From contig NC_044568.1 of the NCBI RefSeq assembly GCF_007565055.1, positions 43,790,156-43,854,155 of the forward strand: 64,000 nt of DNA, in the 5' to 3' direction. A program made the position numbers and the translations under genes. Of the stretch, positions 36,894 to 50,024 are shown piece by piece. Below the pieces are notes generated by a model. It had not been told where the DNA came from and did not search any database. It saw only the letters and a list, made by a program, of their open reading frames with translations. Each line of letters opens with the position of its first letter. The stretch's first letter is position 1. The stretch is from Rhinopithecus roxellana. Its lineage: Eukaryota > Chordata > Mammalia > Primates > Cercopithecidae.

Positions 36894-38436
36894 CTTCCCT
36901 TCTTGGAACAGCTTGCTAACACTGTTGTCCTGGATACTGCAAAGTGACATTTAGGAGCCCATAAGGGCCCATGGTGAAAAAGGAAGTATCCTCACATAAA
37001 AAATAGAGAGAAGCTTTCTGAGAGATAGCTATCTGATGTGTGACTTCATCACACGGAGTTCCACCCTTCCCTTCTTGGAACAGTTTCTAACACTGTTGTC
37101 GTGGATTCTGCAAAGTGACATTTGGGTGCTCATTGAGGGCTATGGTGAAAAGGGAAACGTCCTCAGATTAAAACAGGAAAGAAGCCTTCTGAGAAACTGC
37201 ATTGCCATGTCTGAATGCAACTCACAGATTTACACATTTCTCTTCACAGATCAGTTTGTTAACACAGTTTCTGGAATCCTGCAATTAGATTGCTCGTACC
37301 GCAATGAAGCTTACGTTGACAAGGAAATATCCTCAGATGAAAACTAGAAAGAAGGTTTCTTAGAAACTTCTTGGTGATGTGTGAATTCATCTCACAGAGT
37401 TACACTTATGTTTATTGGAGCAGTCCATTGACACTGTCTTTGAGGAACCTGAGAAGGGCTTCTTTGGATCGCATTGAGGCCTACGCTGATAAAGGAAATT
37501 TCATAAGTTCAAAACGTGAAAGAAGCTTTCTGAGAAACTTCTTTCTGATCAGTGAGTTCGTCTCACAGACTTACAACTTAGACCTCAGAAAACAGTTTAC
37601 TAACACTCTTTTCATGGAAACTGCAAAGTGATATTTGGGAGCCCATAAGGGCCCATCGTGAAAAAGGAAATATCCTCACATAATAACTAGAGAGAAGCTT
37701 TCTGAGAGATTGCTTTCTGATGTGTGATTTCATCACACAGAGTTCCACCCTTCCCTTCTTGGAACAGTTTGCTAACACTGTTTTCGTGGATTCTGCAAAG
37801 TGATATTTGGGAGCCTATTGAGGGCTAAGGTGAAAAAAGGAAATATCCTCAGATTAAAACTGGAAAGAAGCCTTCTGAGAAACTGCATTGCCATGTGTGA
37901 ATGCACCTCACAGAGTTACACGTTTCTCTTCAGCGATCAGTTTGTTAACACAGTTTTCTGGGAATCTGCAATTAGATACTTCATAGCCTAATGAAGCTTA
38001 CGGTGAAAAAGGAAATATCCTCAGATGAAAACTAGAAAGAAGCTTTCTGAGAATCTTCTTGATGATGTGTGAGTTCATCTCACAGAGTTACACTTATGTT
38101 TCGTGGAGCAGCCCATTAACACTGTCTTTGAGGAACCTGAGAAGGGCTTCCTTGGATCGCATTGAGGCCTACGCTGATAAAGGGAATTTCATCAGTTCAA
38201 AACGTGAAGGAAGCTTTCTGAGAAACTTCTTTCTTATCTGTGATTTCATCTCACAGACTTCTAACCTAGACTTCAGGAAGCAGTTTGCTAGCACTCTTTA
38301 GGTGCAATCTGGAAAGTGACATTTGGGAGCCCATAGGGCCCATGGTGAATAAGGAAATATACTCACAGTATAACTAGAGAGAAGCTTTCTGAGAGATTGC
38401 TTTCTGATTTGTGACTTCATCACCCAGAGTTCCACA
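36894..38436 (+). repeat. 1.54-kb nine-monomer tandem duplication, copy 1
   Basis: Nine monomers' worth of sequence starting at cttcccttcttggaacag in a C monomer. It is repeated immediately downstream with an offset of 1,543-1,545 bp. In the stretches compared I saw no substitutions, only changes of homopolymer length near 37083, 37150, 37320 and 37830. It contains the unit starts 37363 and 38051. Confidence 0.9.
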
Positions 38437-39980
38437 CTTCCCTTCTTGGAACAGCTTGCTAACACTGTTGTCCTGGATACTGCAAAGTGACATTTAGGAG
38501 CCCATAAGGGCCCATGGTGAAAAAGGAAGTATCCTCACATAAAAAATAGAGAGAAGCTTTCTGAGAGATAGCTATCTGATGTGTGACTTCATCACACGGA
38601 GTTCCACCCTTCCCTTCTTGGAACAGTTTTCTAACACTGTTGTCGTGGATTCTGCAAAGTGACATTTGGGTGCTCATTGAGGGCTATGGTGAAAAGGAAA
38701 CGTCCTCAGATTAAAACAGGAAAGAAGCCTTCTGAGAAACTGCATTGCCATGTCTGAATGCAACTCACAGATTTACACATTTCTCTTCACAGATCAGTTT
38801 GTTAACACAGTTTCTGGAATCCTGCAATTAGATTGCTCGTACCGCAATGAAGCTTACGTTGACAAAGGAAAATATCCTCAGATGAAAACTAGAAAGAAGG
38901 TTTCTTAGAAACTTCTTGGTGATGTGTGAATTCATCTCACAGAGTTACACTTATGTTTATTGGAGCAGTCCATTGACACTGTCTTTGAGGAACCTGAGAA
39001 GGGCTTCTTTGGATCGCATTGAGGCCTACGCTGATAAAGGAAATTTCATAAGTTCAAAACGTGAAAGAAGCTTTCTGAGAAACTTCTTTCTGATCAGTGA
39101 GTTCGTCTCACAGACTTACAACTTAGACCTCAGAAAACAGTTTACTAACACTCTTTTCATGGAAACTGCAAAGTGATATTTGGGAGCCCATAAGGGCCCA
39201 TCGTGAAAAAGGAAATATCCTCACATAATAACTAGAGAGAAGCTTTCTGAGAGATTGCTTTCTGATGTGTGATTTCATCACACAGAGTTCCACCCTTCCC
39301 TTCTTGGAACAGTTTGCTAACACTGTTTTCGTGGATTCTGCAAAGTGATATTTGGGAGCCTATTGAGGGCTAAGGTGAAAAAGGAAATATCCTCAGATTA
39401 AAACTGGAAAGAAGCCTTCTGAGAAACTGCATTGCCATGTGTGAATGCACCTCACAGAGTTACACGTTTCTCTTCAGCGATCAGTTTGTTAACACAGTTT
39501 TCTGGGAATCTGCAATTAGATACTTCATAGCCTAATGAAGCTTACGGTGAAAAAGGAAATATCCTCAGATGAAAACTAGAAAGAAGCTTTCTGAGAATCT
39601 TCTTGATGATGTGTGAGTTCATCTCACAGAGTTACACTTATGTTTCGTGGAGCAGCCCATTAACACTGTCTTTGAGGAACCTGAGAAGGGCTTCCTTGGA
39701 TCGCATTGAGGCCTACGCTGATAAAGGGAATTTCATCAGTTCAAAACGTGAAGGAAGCTTTCTGAGAAACTTCTTTCTTATCTGTGATTTCATCTCACAG
39801 ACTTCTAACCTAGACTTCAGGAAGCAGTTTGCTAGCACTCTTTAGGTGCAATCTGGAAAGTGACATTTGGGAGCCCATAGGGCCCATGGTGAATAAGGAA
39901 ATATACTCACAGTATAACTAGAGAGAAGCTTTCTGAGAGATTGCTTTCTGATTTGTGACTTCATCACCCAGAGTTCCACA
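38437..39980 (+). repeat. 1.54-kb nine-monomer tandem duplication, copy 2
   Basis: Second copy of 36894-38436, with unit starts 38908 and 39595. After 39980 the sequence diverges from the start of the repeat (cagtttgctaac instead of cagcttgctaac), so there are two copies only. Such identity against a background of several percent means a very recent event or an assembly artefact. Confidence 0.9.
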
Positions 39981-42808
39981 CTTCCCTTCTTGGAACAGTT
40001 TGCTAACACTGTTGTCGTGGATTCTGCAAGTGTTATTTGGGAGCCCATAGGGGCCCATGGTGAAAAAGAAATAACATCACATAAGAAATAGAGAGAAACT
40101 TTCTGAGAGATTGCTTTCCGATATGTGACTTCATCACACTGAGTTCCACCCTTCCCTTCTTGGAACAGTTTGCTAACACTGTTGTCGTGGATTCTGCAAA
40201 GTGATATTTGGGATCCCGTAGGGCCCATGGTGTAAACGCAAGTATCTCACATAAGAACTAGGAGAGAAGCTTTCTGAGAGATTTGCTTTCTGATATGTGA
40301 CTTCATCACACAGAGCTCCACCCTTGCCTTCTGGAACAGTTTGCTAACAGTGTTGTGGTGGATTCTGCAAAGTGATATTCTGGAGCCCATAGGGGCCCAT
40401 ACTGAAAAAGGAAGTATCCTCCATAAAAACTACAGAGAAGCTTTCTGAGAGATTGCTTTCTGATATGTGACTTCATCACACAGAGTTCCACCCTTCCCTT
40501 CTTGGAATAGTTTGCTAAAACTGTTGTCATGGATTCTGCAAAGTGACATTTGGGAGCTCATTGAGGGCTATGGTGGAAAAGGAAATATCCTCAGATTAAA
40601 GCTGGAAAGAAGCCTTCTCAGGAACTGCATTGCCATGTGTGAATGCAACTCACAGAGTCAATCTTTTCTCTTCAGTGATCAGTTTGGTAACACAGTTTTC
40701 TGGAAATCTACACTTAGATACTTCATAGAGCAATGAAGCTTATGGTGACAAAGGAAATATCCTCAAATGAAAACTAGAAAGAAGATTTCTTAGAAACTTC
40801 TTGGTGAAGTGTGAATGCATCTCACAGAGTTACACTTATGTTCGTGGAGCAGTCCATTTTACACTGTCTTTGAGGACCCTAAGAAAGGCTTCTTTGGATC
40901 GCATTGAGGCCGACGCTGATTAAAGGAAATTTCAACAGTTCAAAACGTGAAAGAAGCTTTCTGAGCAATTCCTTTCTGATCAGTGAGTTCTTCTCACAGA
41001 CTTACAACTTTGGCCTCAGGAAACAGTTTGCTAACACTCTTTCGTGGAAACTGCAAAGTGATATTTGGGAGCCCATAGGGGCCCATGGTGAAAAAGCAAG
41101 TATCCTCACATAAGAACTAGAGAGAAACATTCTGAGGGATTGCTTTCTGATATGTGACTTCATCACACAGAGTTCCACCCTTCCCTTCTTGGAACAGGTT
41201 GCTAACACTGTTGTCGTGGATTCTGCAAAGTGATATTTCGGATCCCATAGGGGCCCAGGGTGAAAAAGCCAGTATCCTCAAATAAGAACTAGAATGAAGC
41301 TTTCTGAGAGATTGCTTTCTGATGTGTGACTTCATCTGACAGAGTTCCACCCTTCCCTTCTTGGAACAGTTTGCTAACACTGTTTCGTGGTTTCTGCAAA
41401 GTGATATTGAGAGCCCATAGGGGCCCATGGTGAAAAGGAAGTATCCTCACATAAAAACCAGACGAGAAGCTTTGTGAGAGATTGCTCTCTGATAAGTGAC
41501 TTCATCACACAGAATCTCACGCTTCCCTTCATGGAACAGTTGCTGACACTGTTTTCGTGGATTCTGCAAAGTGATATTTGGGCGCTTATTGGGGGCTATG
41601 CTGAAAAAGAAAATATCCTCAGATTAAAACTGGAAAGAAGCCGTCTGAGAAACTGCATTGCCATGTGTCAATGCAACTCACCGAGTTACACGTTTCTTTT
41701 AGTGATCAGTTTGTTAACACAGTTTTCTGGAAATCTGCAATTAGATACTTCATAGCCCAATGAAACTTACGGTGACAAAGGAAATATCCTCAGAGGAAAA
41801 CTAGAAAGAAGCTTTCTTAGAAACTTCTTGGTGATGTGTGAATTCATCTCACAGAGTTTCACTTATGTTTCGTGGAGCAGTGCATTGACACTATATTTGA
41901 GGAACCCGAGAAGGGATTCTTTGGATCACCTTGAGGCCTACGCTGATAAAGGAAATTTCTTCAGTTCAAAACGTGAAAGAAGCTTTCTGAGAAACTCCTT
42001 TCTGGTCAGTGAGTTCATCTCACAGACTTACAACTTAGACCTCAGGAAGCAGTTTGCTAACACTCTTTTCATGGAAACTGCAAAGTGGTATTTTTGAACC
42101 CATAGGGGCAAATAATGGAAAAGGAAATATCCACACATAATAACTAAAGAGAAGCTTTCTGAGAGATTCCTTTCTGATGTGTGACTTCATCACACAGAGT
42201 ACCACACTTCCCTTCTTGGAACAGTTTGCTCACACTGTTTTCGTGCATTCTGCAAAGTGATATTTGGGAGCCGATAGGGGCCCAGCTTGAAAAAGGAAAT
42301 ATCCTCACATAATAACTAGAGAGAAGCTTTCTGAGAGATTGCTTTCTGATGTGTGAATTCATCACACAGAGTTCCACCCTTCCCTTCTTGGAACAGCTTG
42401 CTAACACTGTTGTCGTGGATTCTGCGAAGTGATATGTGGGAGCCCATGGGGGCCCATGATGAAAAAAGAAGTATCCTCATATAAGAACTAGAGAGAAGCG
42501 TTCTGACAGATTGCTTTCTGATATGTGACTTCATCATACAGAGTTCCACCCTTCCCTACTTGGAACAGTTTGCTAACACTGTTGTCGAGGATTCTGCAAA
42601 GTGATATTTGAGAGCTCAATGAGGGCTATGGTGCAAATGGAAGTATCCTCAGATTAAAACTGGAAAGAAGCCTTCTGAGAAACTGCATTGCCAGTGTGAA
42701 TGCAACTCACAGAGTTACACATTTCTCTTCAGTGATCAGTTTGTTAACACAGTTTTCTGGAAATCTGCAATTAGATACTTCATAGCGCAATAGTTACTTA
42801 CGGTGACA

Positions 42809-42908
42809 NNNNNNNNNNNNNNNNNNNNNNNNNNNNNNNNNNNNNNNNNNNNNNNNNNNNNNNNNNNNNNNNNNNNNNNNNNNNNNNNNNNNNNNNNNNN
42901 NNNNNNNN
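42809..42908. other. Assembly gap of 100 N
   Basis: Exactly 100 N, a size conventionally used for gaps of unknown length. The left side ends in an E monomer (cttacggtgaca) and the right side begins inside a C monomer (tttctaacactgttgtc). At least the rest of E, plus A, B and part of C, is missing in unit terms, so the true gap is probably longer than 100 bp. Confidence 0.95.
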
Positions 42909-43689
42909 TTTCTAACACTGTTGTCTTGGATTCTGCAAAGTGTTATTTTTGAGCCCATAGGGGCGCATGGTGAAAAAGGAAGTATCCTCACATAAAAACT
43001 AGAGAGAAGCTTTCTGATAGATTGCTTTCCGATGTGTGTCTTCATCACACAGAGTTCCACCCTTCCCTTCTTGGAACAGTTTGCTAACACTGTTTTCGTG
43101 GATCCTGCAAGGTGATATTTGGGAGCTCATTGAGGGATATGGTGAAAAATGAAATATCCTCAGATTAAAACTGAAAAGAAGCCTTCTGTGAAACTGCATT
43201 GCCATGGGTGAACGCAACTCACAGAGTTACACGTTTCTCTTCAGTGATCAGTTCGTTTACACAGTTTTCTGGAAATCTGCAATAAGGTACTTCATAGCGC
43301 AATGAAGCTTACGGAGACAAAGGAAATATCCTCAGATGAAAACTAGAAAGAAGGTTTCTTAGAAACTTCTTGGTTATGTGTGAATTCATCTCACAGAGTT
43401 ACACTTATGTTTCGTGGAGCAGTCCATTAACACTGTCTTGAGGTACCTGACACGGGCTTATTTGGATCGCATTGAGGCTCTATCTGATAAAGGAATTTTC
43501 ATCAGTTCAAAACGTGAAAGAAGCTTTCTGAGGAACTTCTTTCTGAGCAATAGGTTCATCTAACAGACTTACACATTAGACCTCAGGAAGCAGTTTGCTA
43601 ACACTCTTTCCGTGGAAACTGCAAAGTCATATTTTGGAGCCCTTAAGGGCCCATGGTGAAAAAGGAAATATTCTCACATAGTAACTAGA

Positions 43690-44560
43690 GAGAAGCTTTC
43701 TGAGAGATTGCTCTCTGATGTGTGATTTCATCACACAGAGTTCCATCCTTCCCTTCTTGGACCAGTTTGCTAACACTGTTGTGGTGGATTCCTCAAAGTG
43801 ATATTTGTGAGCAAATAGGGGCCCATGGTGAAAAAGGAAGTATCCTCACATAAAAACTAGAGAGAAGCATTCTGATAGATTGCTTTCTGATGTGTGACTT
43901 CATCACACAGATTTCCACCCTTCCCTTCTTGGAACAATTTGATAACACTGTTGGCGTAGATTCTGCAAAGTGATATTTAGGAGCTCATTGAGGGCTATGG
44001 GGAAAAAGGAAATATCCTCAGATTAAAACTGGAAAGAAGCCTTCTGAGAAAGTGCATTGCCATGTGTGAATGCAACTCACAGAGTTACACGTTTCTCTTC
44101 AGTGATCAGTTTGTTAACACAGTTTTCTGGTAATCTGCAATTAGATACTTCATAGCACAATGAAGCCAACGGTGACAAAGAAAATATCCTCAGATGAAAA
44201 CTAGAAAGAAGCTTTCTTTGAAACTTCTTGGTTATGTGTGAATTCATGTCACAGAGTTACACTTACGTTTCGTGGAGCAGTCCATTAACACTGTCTTTGA
44301 GGAACCTGAGAAGGGCTTCTTTGGATCGCATTGAGGCCTACGCTGATAATGGAAATTTCATCAGTTCAAAACGTGAAAGAAGCTTCTGAGGAACTTCTTT
44401 CTGATCAGTGAGTTCATCTCACAGACTTTTAACTTAGACCTCAGGAAACAGTTTGCTAACACTCTTCTCGTTGAAACTGCAAAGTGATATTTGGGAGCCC
44501 ATAGGGGCCATGGTGAAAAAGGAATAACCTCACATGATAACTAGAGAGAAGCTTTCTGAG
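43690..44560 (+). repeat. Dispersed unit paralogue, copy 1
   Basis: Shares several rare variants with 50025-50900: a D monomer with cagatttccaccctt and tttgataacactgttg, gataatggaaatttcatc in A, gaggaacttctttctgatc and ggaaacagtttgct in B, and gggagcccataggggccatg followed by cacatgataactag. The offset is about 6.34 kb. Confidence 0.75.
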
Positions 44561-46269
44561 AGATTGCTTTCTGATGTGTGACTTCATCACCAGAGTTCCA
44601 CCCTTCCAGTCCTGGACTGTTTGGTCACACTGTTATGTCGTGGATTCTGCAAAGTGATATTGGGGAGCCCATTGTGTCCCATGGTGAAAAACGAAGTATC
44701 CTCACATAAAAACTGGAGAGAAGCTTTCTGAGAGATTGCTTTCAGATATGTGACTTCATCACACAGAGTTCCACCCTTCCCTTCTTGGAACAGTTTGCTA
44801 ACACTGTTGTCGTGGCTTCTGCAAAGTGATATCTGGGAGCCCATAGGGGCCCATGGTGAAAAAGGAAGTATCCTCACATAAAAACTAGAGGGAAGCTTTC
44901 TGAGAGATTGCTTTCTGATGTGTGACTTCATCACACAGAGTTCCACCCTTCCCTTCTTGGATCAGTTTTCTAACACTGTTATCGTGGATTCTGCAAAGTG
45001 ATATTTGGGAGCTCATTGAGGGCTATGGTGAAAAAGGAAGTATCCTCAGATTAAAACTGGAAAGAAGCCTTCTGAGAAACTGCATTGGATGTGTGAAAGC
45101 AACTCACAGAATTACACGTTTCTATTCAGTGATGGGTTTGTTAACACAGTTTTCTGGAAATCTGCAATAAGATAGTTCATAGCGCAATGAAGCTTACGGT
45201 GACAAAGGAAATATCCTCAGATGAAAACTAGAAAGAGACTTTCTGAGATAGTTCTTGGTGATGTGTGAATTCATCTCTCAGAGTTACACTTACGTTTCGT
45301 TGAGCTAGTCCATTAACACCGTGTCTGAGGAACCTGAGAAGGGCTTATTTGGATCGCATTGAGGCCTACGCTGATGAAGGAAATTTCATAATTTCAAACG
45401 TGAAAGAAGCTTTCTGAGAAATTTCTTTCGGATCAGTGAGTTCATCTCACAGACTTACAACTTAGACCTCAGGAAGCAGTTTGCCTACACTCTTTTCGTG
45501 GGAAACTGCAAAGTGATATTTGGGAGCCCATGGGGGCCCATAGTGAAAAAGGAAGTATTCTCACATAATAACTAGAGAGAGCTTTCTGAGAGATTGCTTT
45601 CCGATGTGTGACTTCACCACACAGAGTTCCACCCTTCCCTTCTTGGAACCGTTTGCTATCAATGGTTGTCGTGGATTCTGCAAAGTCATATTTGGGATCT
45701 CATTGAGGATATGTTGAAAAAGGAAATATCCTCAGAAAAAGGTGGAAAGAAGCCTCTCAGAAACTGAACTGCATGTGTGAATGCAACAGACAGAGTTACT
45801 CGTTTCCCCTCAGGGATCTGTTTGTTAACACAGTTTTCTTGAAATCTGCAATTAGATATTTCGTAACGCAATGAAGCTTATGGTGACAAAGGAAATATCC
45901 TCAGATGAAAACTAGAAAGAAGCTTTCCAAGAACTTCTTCATGATGTGTGAATCATCTCACCGAGTTACACTTACGTTTCGTGGAGCAGTCCATTGACAC
46001 TGTCTTTGAGGAACTGTGAAGGGCTTCTTGGATCGCATTGAGGCCTGCTCTGATAAAAGAAATTTCCACAGCTCAATACGTGAAAGAAGCTTTCTGAGAA
46101 CTTCTTTCTGATCAGTGAGTTCATCTCAAAGACTTACAGCTTAGACGTCAGGAAGCAGTTTGCTTACTCTCTTTTCGTGGAAAATGCAAAGTGATATTTA
46201 GGAGCCCATAGGGGCCCACGGTGAAAAAGGAAATATCCTCACATAATAACTAGGAGAGAAGCTTTCTGA

Positions 46270-47122
46270 GAGATTGCTTTCTGATGTGTGACTTCATCAC
46301 AAAGTGTTCCAAACTTAACTTCTTCGAACAGTTTTGCTAACACTGTTGTCGTGGATCTGCAAAGTGATATTTGGGAACCCATTGGGCCCATGGTGACAAA
46401 GGAAGTATCCTCACGTAATAACTAGAGAGAAGCTTTCTGGAGAGATTGCTGTCCGACATGTGACTTCATCACACAGAGGTCCAACCTTCCCTTCTTGGTA
46501 CAGTTTGCTACCACTGTTGTCATGCATTCTGCAAAGTTATATTTGGGAACTCATTGAGGGCTATGGTGAAAAAGTAAATATCCTCAGATTGAAACTGGAA
46601 AGAAGCCTTATGAGAAACTGCATTTTCATGTGTGAATGCAACTCACAGAGTTACACGTTTCTTTTCACTGATCAGTTTGTTAACACAGTTTTCTAGAAAT
46701 CTGCAATTAGATACTTCATAGCACAATGAAGCTTACGGTGACAAAGGAAATATCCTTAGATGAAAACTTGAAAGAAGCTCTCTTAGAAACTTTTTAGCGA
46801 TGTGTGAATTCATGTCACCGAGTTGCACTTATGTTTTGTGGAGCAGTCCATTAACACTGTCTTTGAGGAACCTGAGAAGGACTTCCTAGGATCACTTTGA
46901 GGCCACGCTGATAAAGGAAATTTCATCAGTTCAAAACGTGAAAGAAGCTTTCTGAGAACTTCTTTCTGATCAGTGAGTTTCATCTCACAGACTTACAACT
47001 TGGACGTCAGAAGCAGTTTGCTGAAACTGTTGTCGTGGAAACTGCAAAGTGATATTTGTTAGCCCCTAGGGCCTGTGGTGAAAAAGAAAATATACTCACA
47101 TAATAACCTGGGAGAAGCTTTC
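46270..47122 (+). repeat. 853-bp unit duplication, copy 1 (approximate ends)
   Basis: Carries the variants agtgttccaaacttaactt, gattgctgtccgacatgtg, cagaggtccaacctt, gtttgctaccactgttgtc and tttgaggccacgctgataa. All recur 853 bp later. This is a recent duplication of one five-monomer period. Confidence 0.75.
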
Positions 47123-47975
47123 TGAGAGATTGCTTTCTGATGTGTGACTTCATCACAAAGAGTTCCAAACTTAACTTCTTCGAAAAGTTTGCTAACACTG
47201 TTGTCGTGGATTCTGCAAAGTGATATTTGGGAACCATAGGTGTCCATGGTGAAAAAGGAAGTATCCTCACATAATAACTAGAGAGAAGCTTTCTGAGAGA
47301 TTGCTGTCCGACATGTGACTTCATTACACAGAGGTCCAACCTTCACTCCTTCGTACAGTTTGCTACCACTGTTGTCGTGGATTCTGCACAGTGGTATTTG
47401 GGAGCTCATTGACGGCTATGGTGAAAATGGAAATATCCTCAGATTGAAACTGAAAAGAAGCCTTCTGAGAAACTCATTGCCGTGTGTGAATGCAACTCAC
47501 AGAGTTACACGTTTCTCTTCAGTGATCAGTTTGTTAACACAGTTTTCTGGAAATCTGCATTTAGATCATTCATAGCGCAATGAACTTTACGGTGACAAAG
47601 GAAATATCCTCAGATGAAAACTAGAAAGAAGCTTTCTCAGAAACTTCTTTTTGATGTGTGAATTCATCTCAAAGAGTTACACTTATGCTTCGTGGAGCAG
47701 TCCATTAACACTGTCTTTGAGGAACCTGAGAAGGGCTTCCTTGGATCGCTTTGAGGCCACGCTGATAAAGGAAATTTCATCAGTTCAAAAGGTGAAAGTA
47801 GCTTTCTAAGAAATTCTTTCTGATCCCAGAGTTCATCTCACATGCTTACAACTTAGACCTCTGGAAGCAGTTTGCTACAGTCTTTTCGTGGAAACTGCAA
47901 AGTGACATTGGGAGCCATTGGGGCCAATGGTGAAAAAGGAAATATCCTCATATAATAACTGGAGAGAAGCTTTCT
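47123..47975 (+). repeat. 853-bp unit duplication, copy 2 (approximate ends)
   Basis: Second copy of the five-monomer period, with agagttccaaacttaactt, gattgctgtccgacatgtg, cagaggtccaacctt and tttgaggccacgctgataa. It has diverged by several scattered substitutions from copy 1, so it is older than the 1.54-kb duplication. Confidence 0.75.
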
Positions 47976-50024
47976 GAGAGATTGCTTTCTGATGTGTGAC
48001 TTCATCACACAGAGTTCCACCCTTCCCTTCTTGGAACAGTTGCTAACACTGTTGTCGTGGATTCTGCAAAGTGATATTTGGGAGCCAATAGGGGCCCATG
48101 GTGAAACAGGAGCTATCCTCATATGAAAACCAGAGAAAAGCTTTCTGAGACATTGCTTTCGGGCATCTGCCTTCATCACACAGAGTTCCACCCTTCCCTT
48201 CTTGGAACAGTTTTCAGAAACTGTGGTCATGGATTCTGCCAAGTGATATTTGGGAGCTCCTTGAGGGCTATGGTGAAAAAGGATACATCCTCAGATTAAA
48301 ACTGGAAAGAAGCCTTCTGAGAAATTACATTGCCATGTGTGAATGCAACTCACAGAGTTACACGTTTCTCTTCAGTGATGAGTTTGTTAACACAGCTTTC
48401 TGGAAATCTGCAATTAGATACTTCACAGCGCAATGAAGCTTACGGTGACAGAGGAAATATCCTCAGGTGAAAACTCGAAAGAATCTTTTGTAGAAACTTC
48501 TTGGTCATGTGTGAATTCACCTCACAGAGTTCCACTTATGTTTCGTGGAGCAGTCTATTTAACACTGTCTTTGAGGAAACTGAGAAGGCCTTCTTTGGAT
48601 AGCATTGAGGCCTACGCTGATAAAGGAATTATCATCAGTTCAAAACGTGAAAGAAGCTTTCTGAGAATGTTCTTCTGATCAGTGAGTTCATGTCACAGAA
48701 TTACAACTTAGACCTCAGTAAGCAGTTTGCTAACACTCTTTTCGTGGAAAATGCAAAGTGATATTTCAGAGCCCAAAAGGGCCCATGGTGAGAAATGAAC
48801 TATCCTCACATAATCAGTAGAGAGAATCTTTCTGAGAGATTGCATTCTGATGTGTGACTTCAACACACAGAGTTCCACCCTTCCCTTCTTGGAATTGTTT
48901 GCTAACACTGTTGTCGTGCATTCTGCAAAGTGATATTTGGGAGCCCATAGGGGCCCATGGTGAAAACGGAAGTATCCTCACATAAAAACTGGAGAGAAGC
49001 TTTCTGAGAGATTGCTTTCTGATGTGTGACTTCATCACACAGAGCTCCAAAATTCCCTTCCTGGAACAGTTTGCTAACAGTGTTTGTGGTGGATTCTGTA
49101 AAGTGATATTTGGGAGCCCATAGGGGCCCATGGTGAAAAAGGAAGTATCTTTACAAAAAAAACTAGAGAGAAGCTTTCTGAGAGATTGCTTTCGTATATG
49201 TGACTTCATCACACAGAGTTCCAATCTTCCCTTCATGGAACAGTTTGCTAAAAAGTTTGTCGTGGATTCTGCAAAGTGATATTTGGCAGCCCATAGGGGC
49301 CCATGGTGAAAAAGGAAATATCCTGACATAATAAGTAGAGAGAAGCTTTCTGAGAGATTGCCTTCAGACATGTGACTTCATCACACAGAGTTCCACACTT
49401 CCCTTCTTGGAACAGTTTGCTAACATTGTTGTCGTGGATTCTGCAAAGTGATATTTGGGAGCTCATTGAGGGTTATGGTGAAAAAGGAAATATCCTCAGA
49501 TTGAAACTGGAAAGAAGCATTCTGAGAAACTGCTTTGCCATGTGTCAATGCCACTCACAGTGTTACACGTTTCTCTTCAGTGATCAGTTTGTTGACACAG
49601 TATTCTGGAAATCTGCAATTAGATACTTCACAGCGCAGTGAAGCTTACGGTGACAAAGGAAATATCTTCAGATGAAAACTAGAAAGATGTTTTCTTAGAA
49701 ACTTCTAGATGAGGTGTGAATTCAACTCACAGAGTTACACTTATGTTTCGTGGAGCAGTCCATTAACACTGTCTTCGAGGAACCTGAGAAGGGCTTCTTT
49801 GGATCGCATTGAGGCCTATGCTGATAGAGGAAATTACATCAGTTAAAAACGTGAAAGAAGCTTTCTGAGAATGTTCGTTCTGATCAGTGAGTTGATCTCA
49901 CAGACTTACAACTTACACCTCAGGAAACAGTTAACTAACAATCTTTTCGTGGAAACTGCAAAGTGATATTAGGGAGCCCATAGGGGCCCATGGTGAAAAA
50001 GGAAATATCCTCACATCATAACTA

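Noticed and set aside
42736..42918. Apparent open frame running through the N gap
   Set aside because: Created by translating N as unknown residues; there is no sequence evidence.
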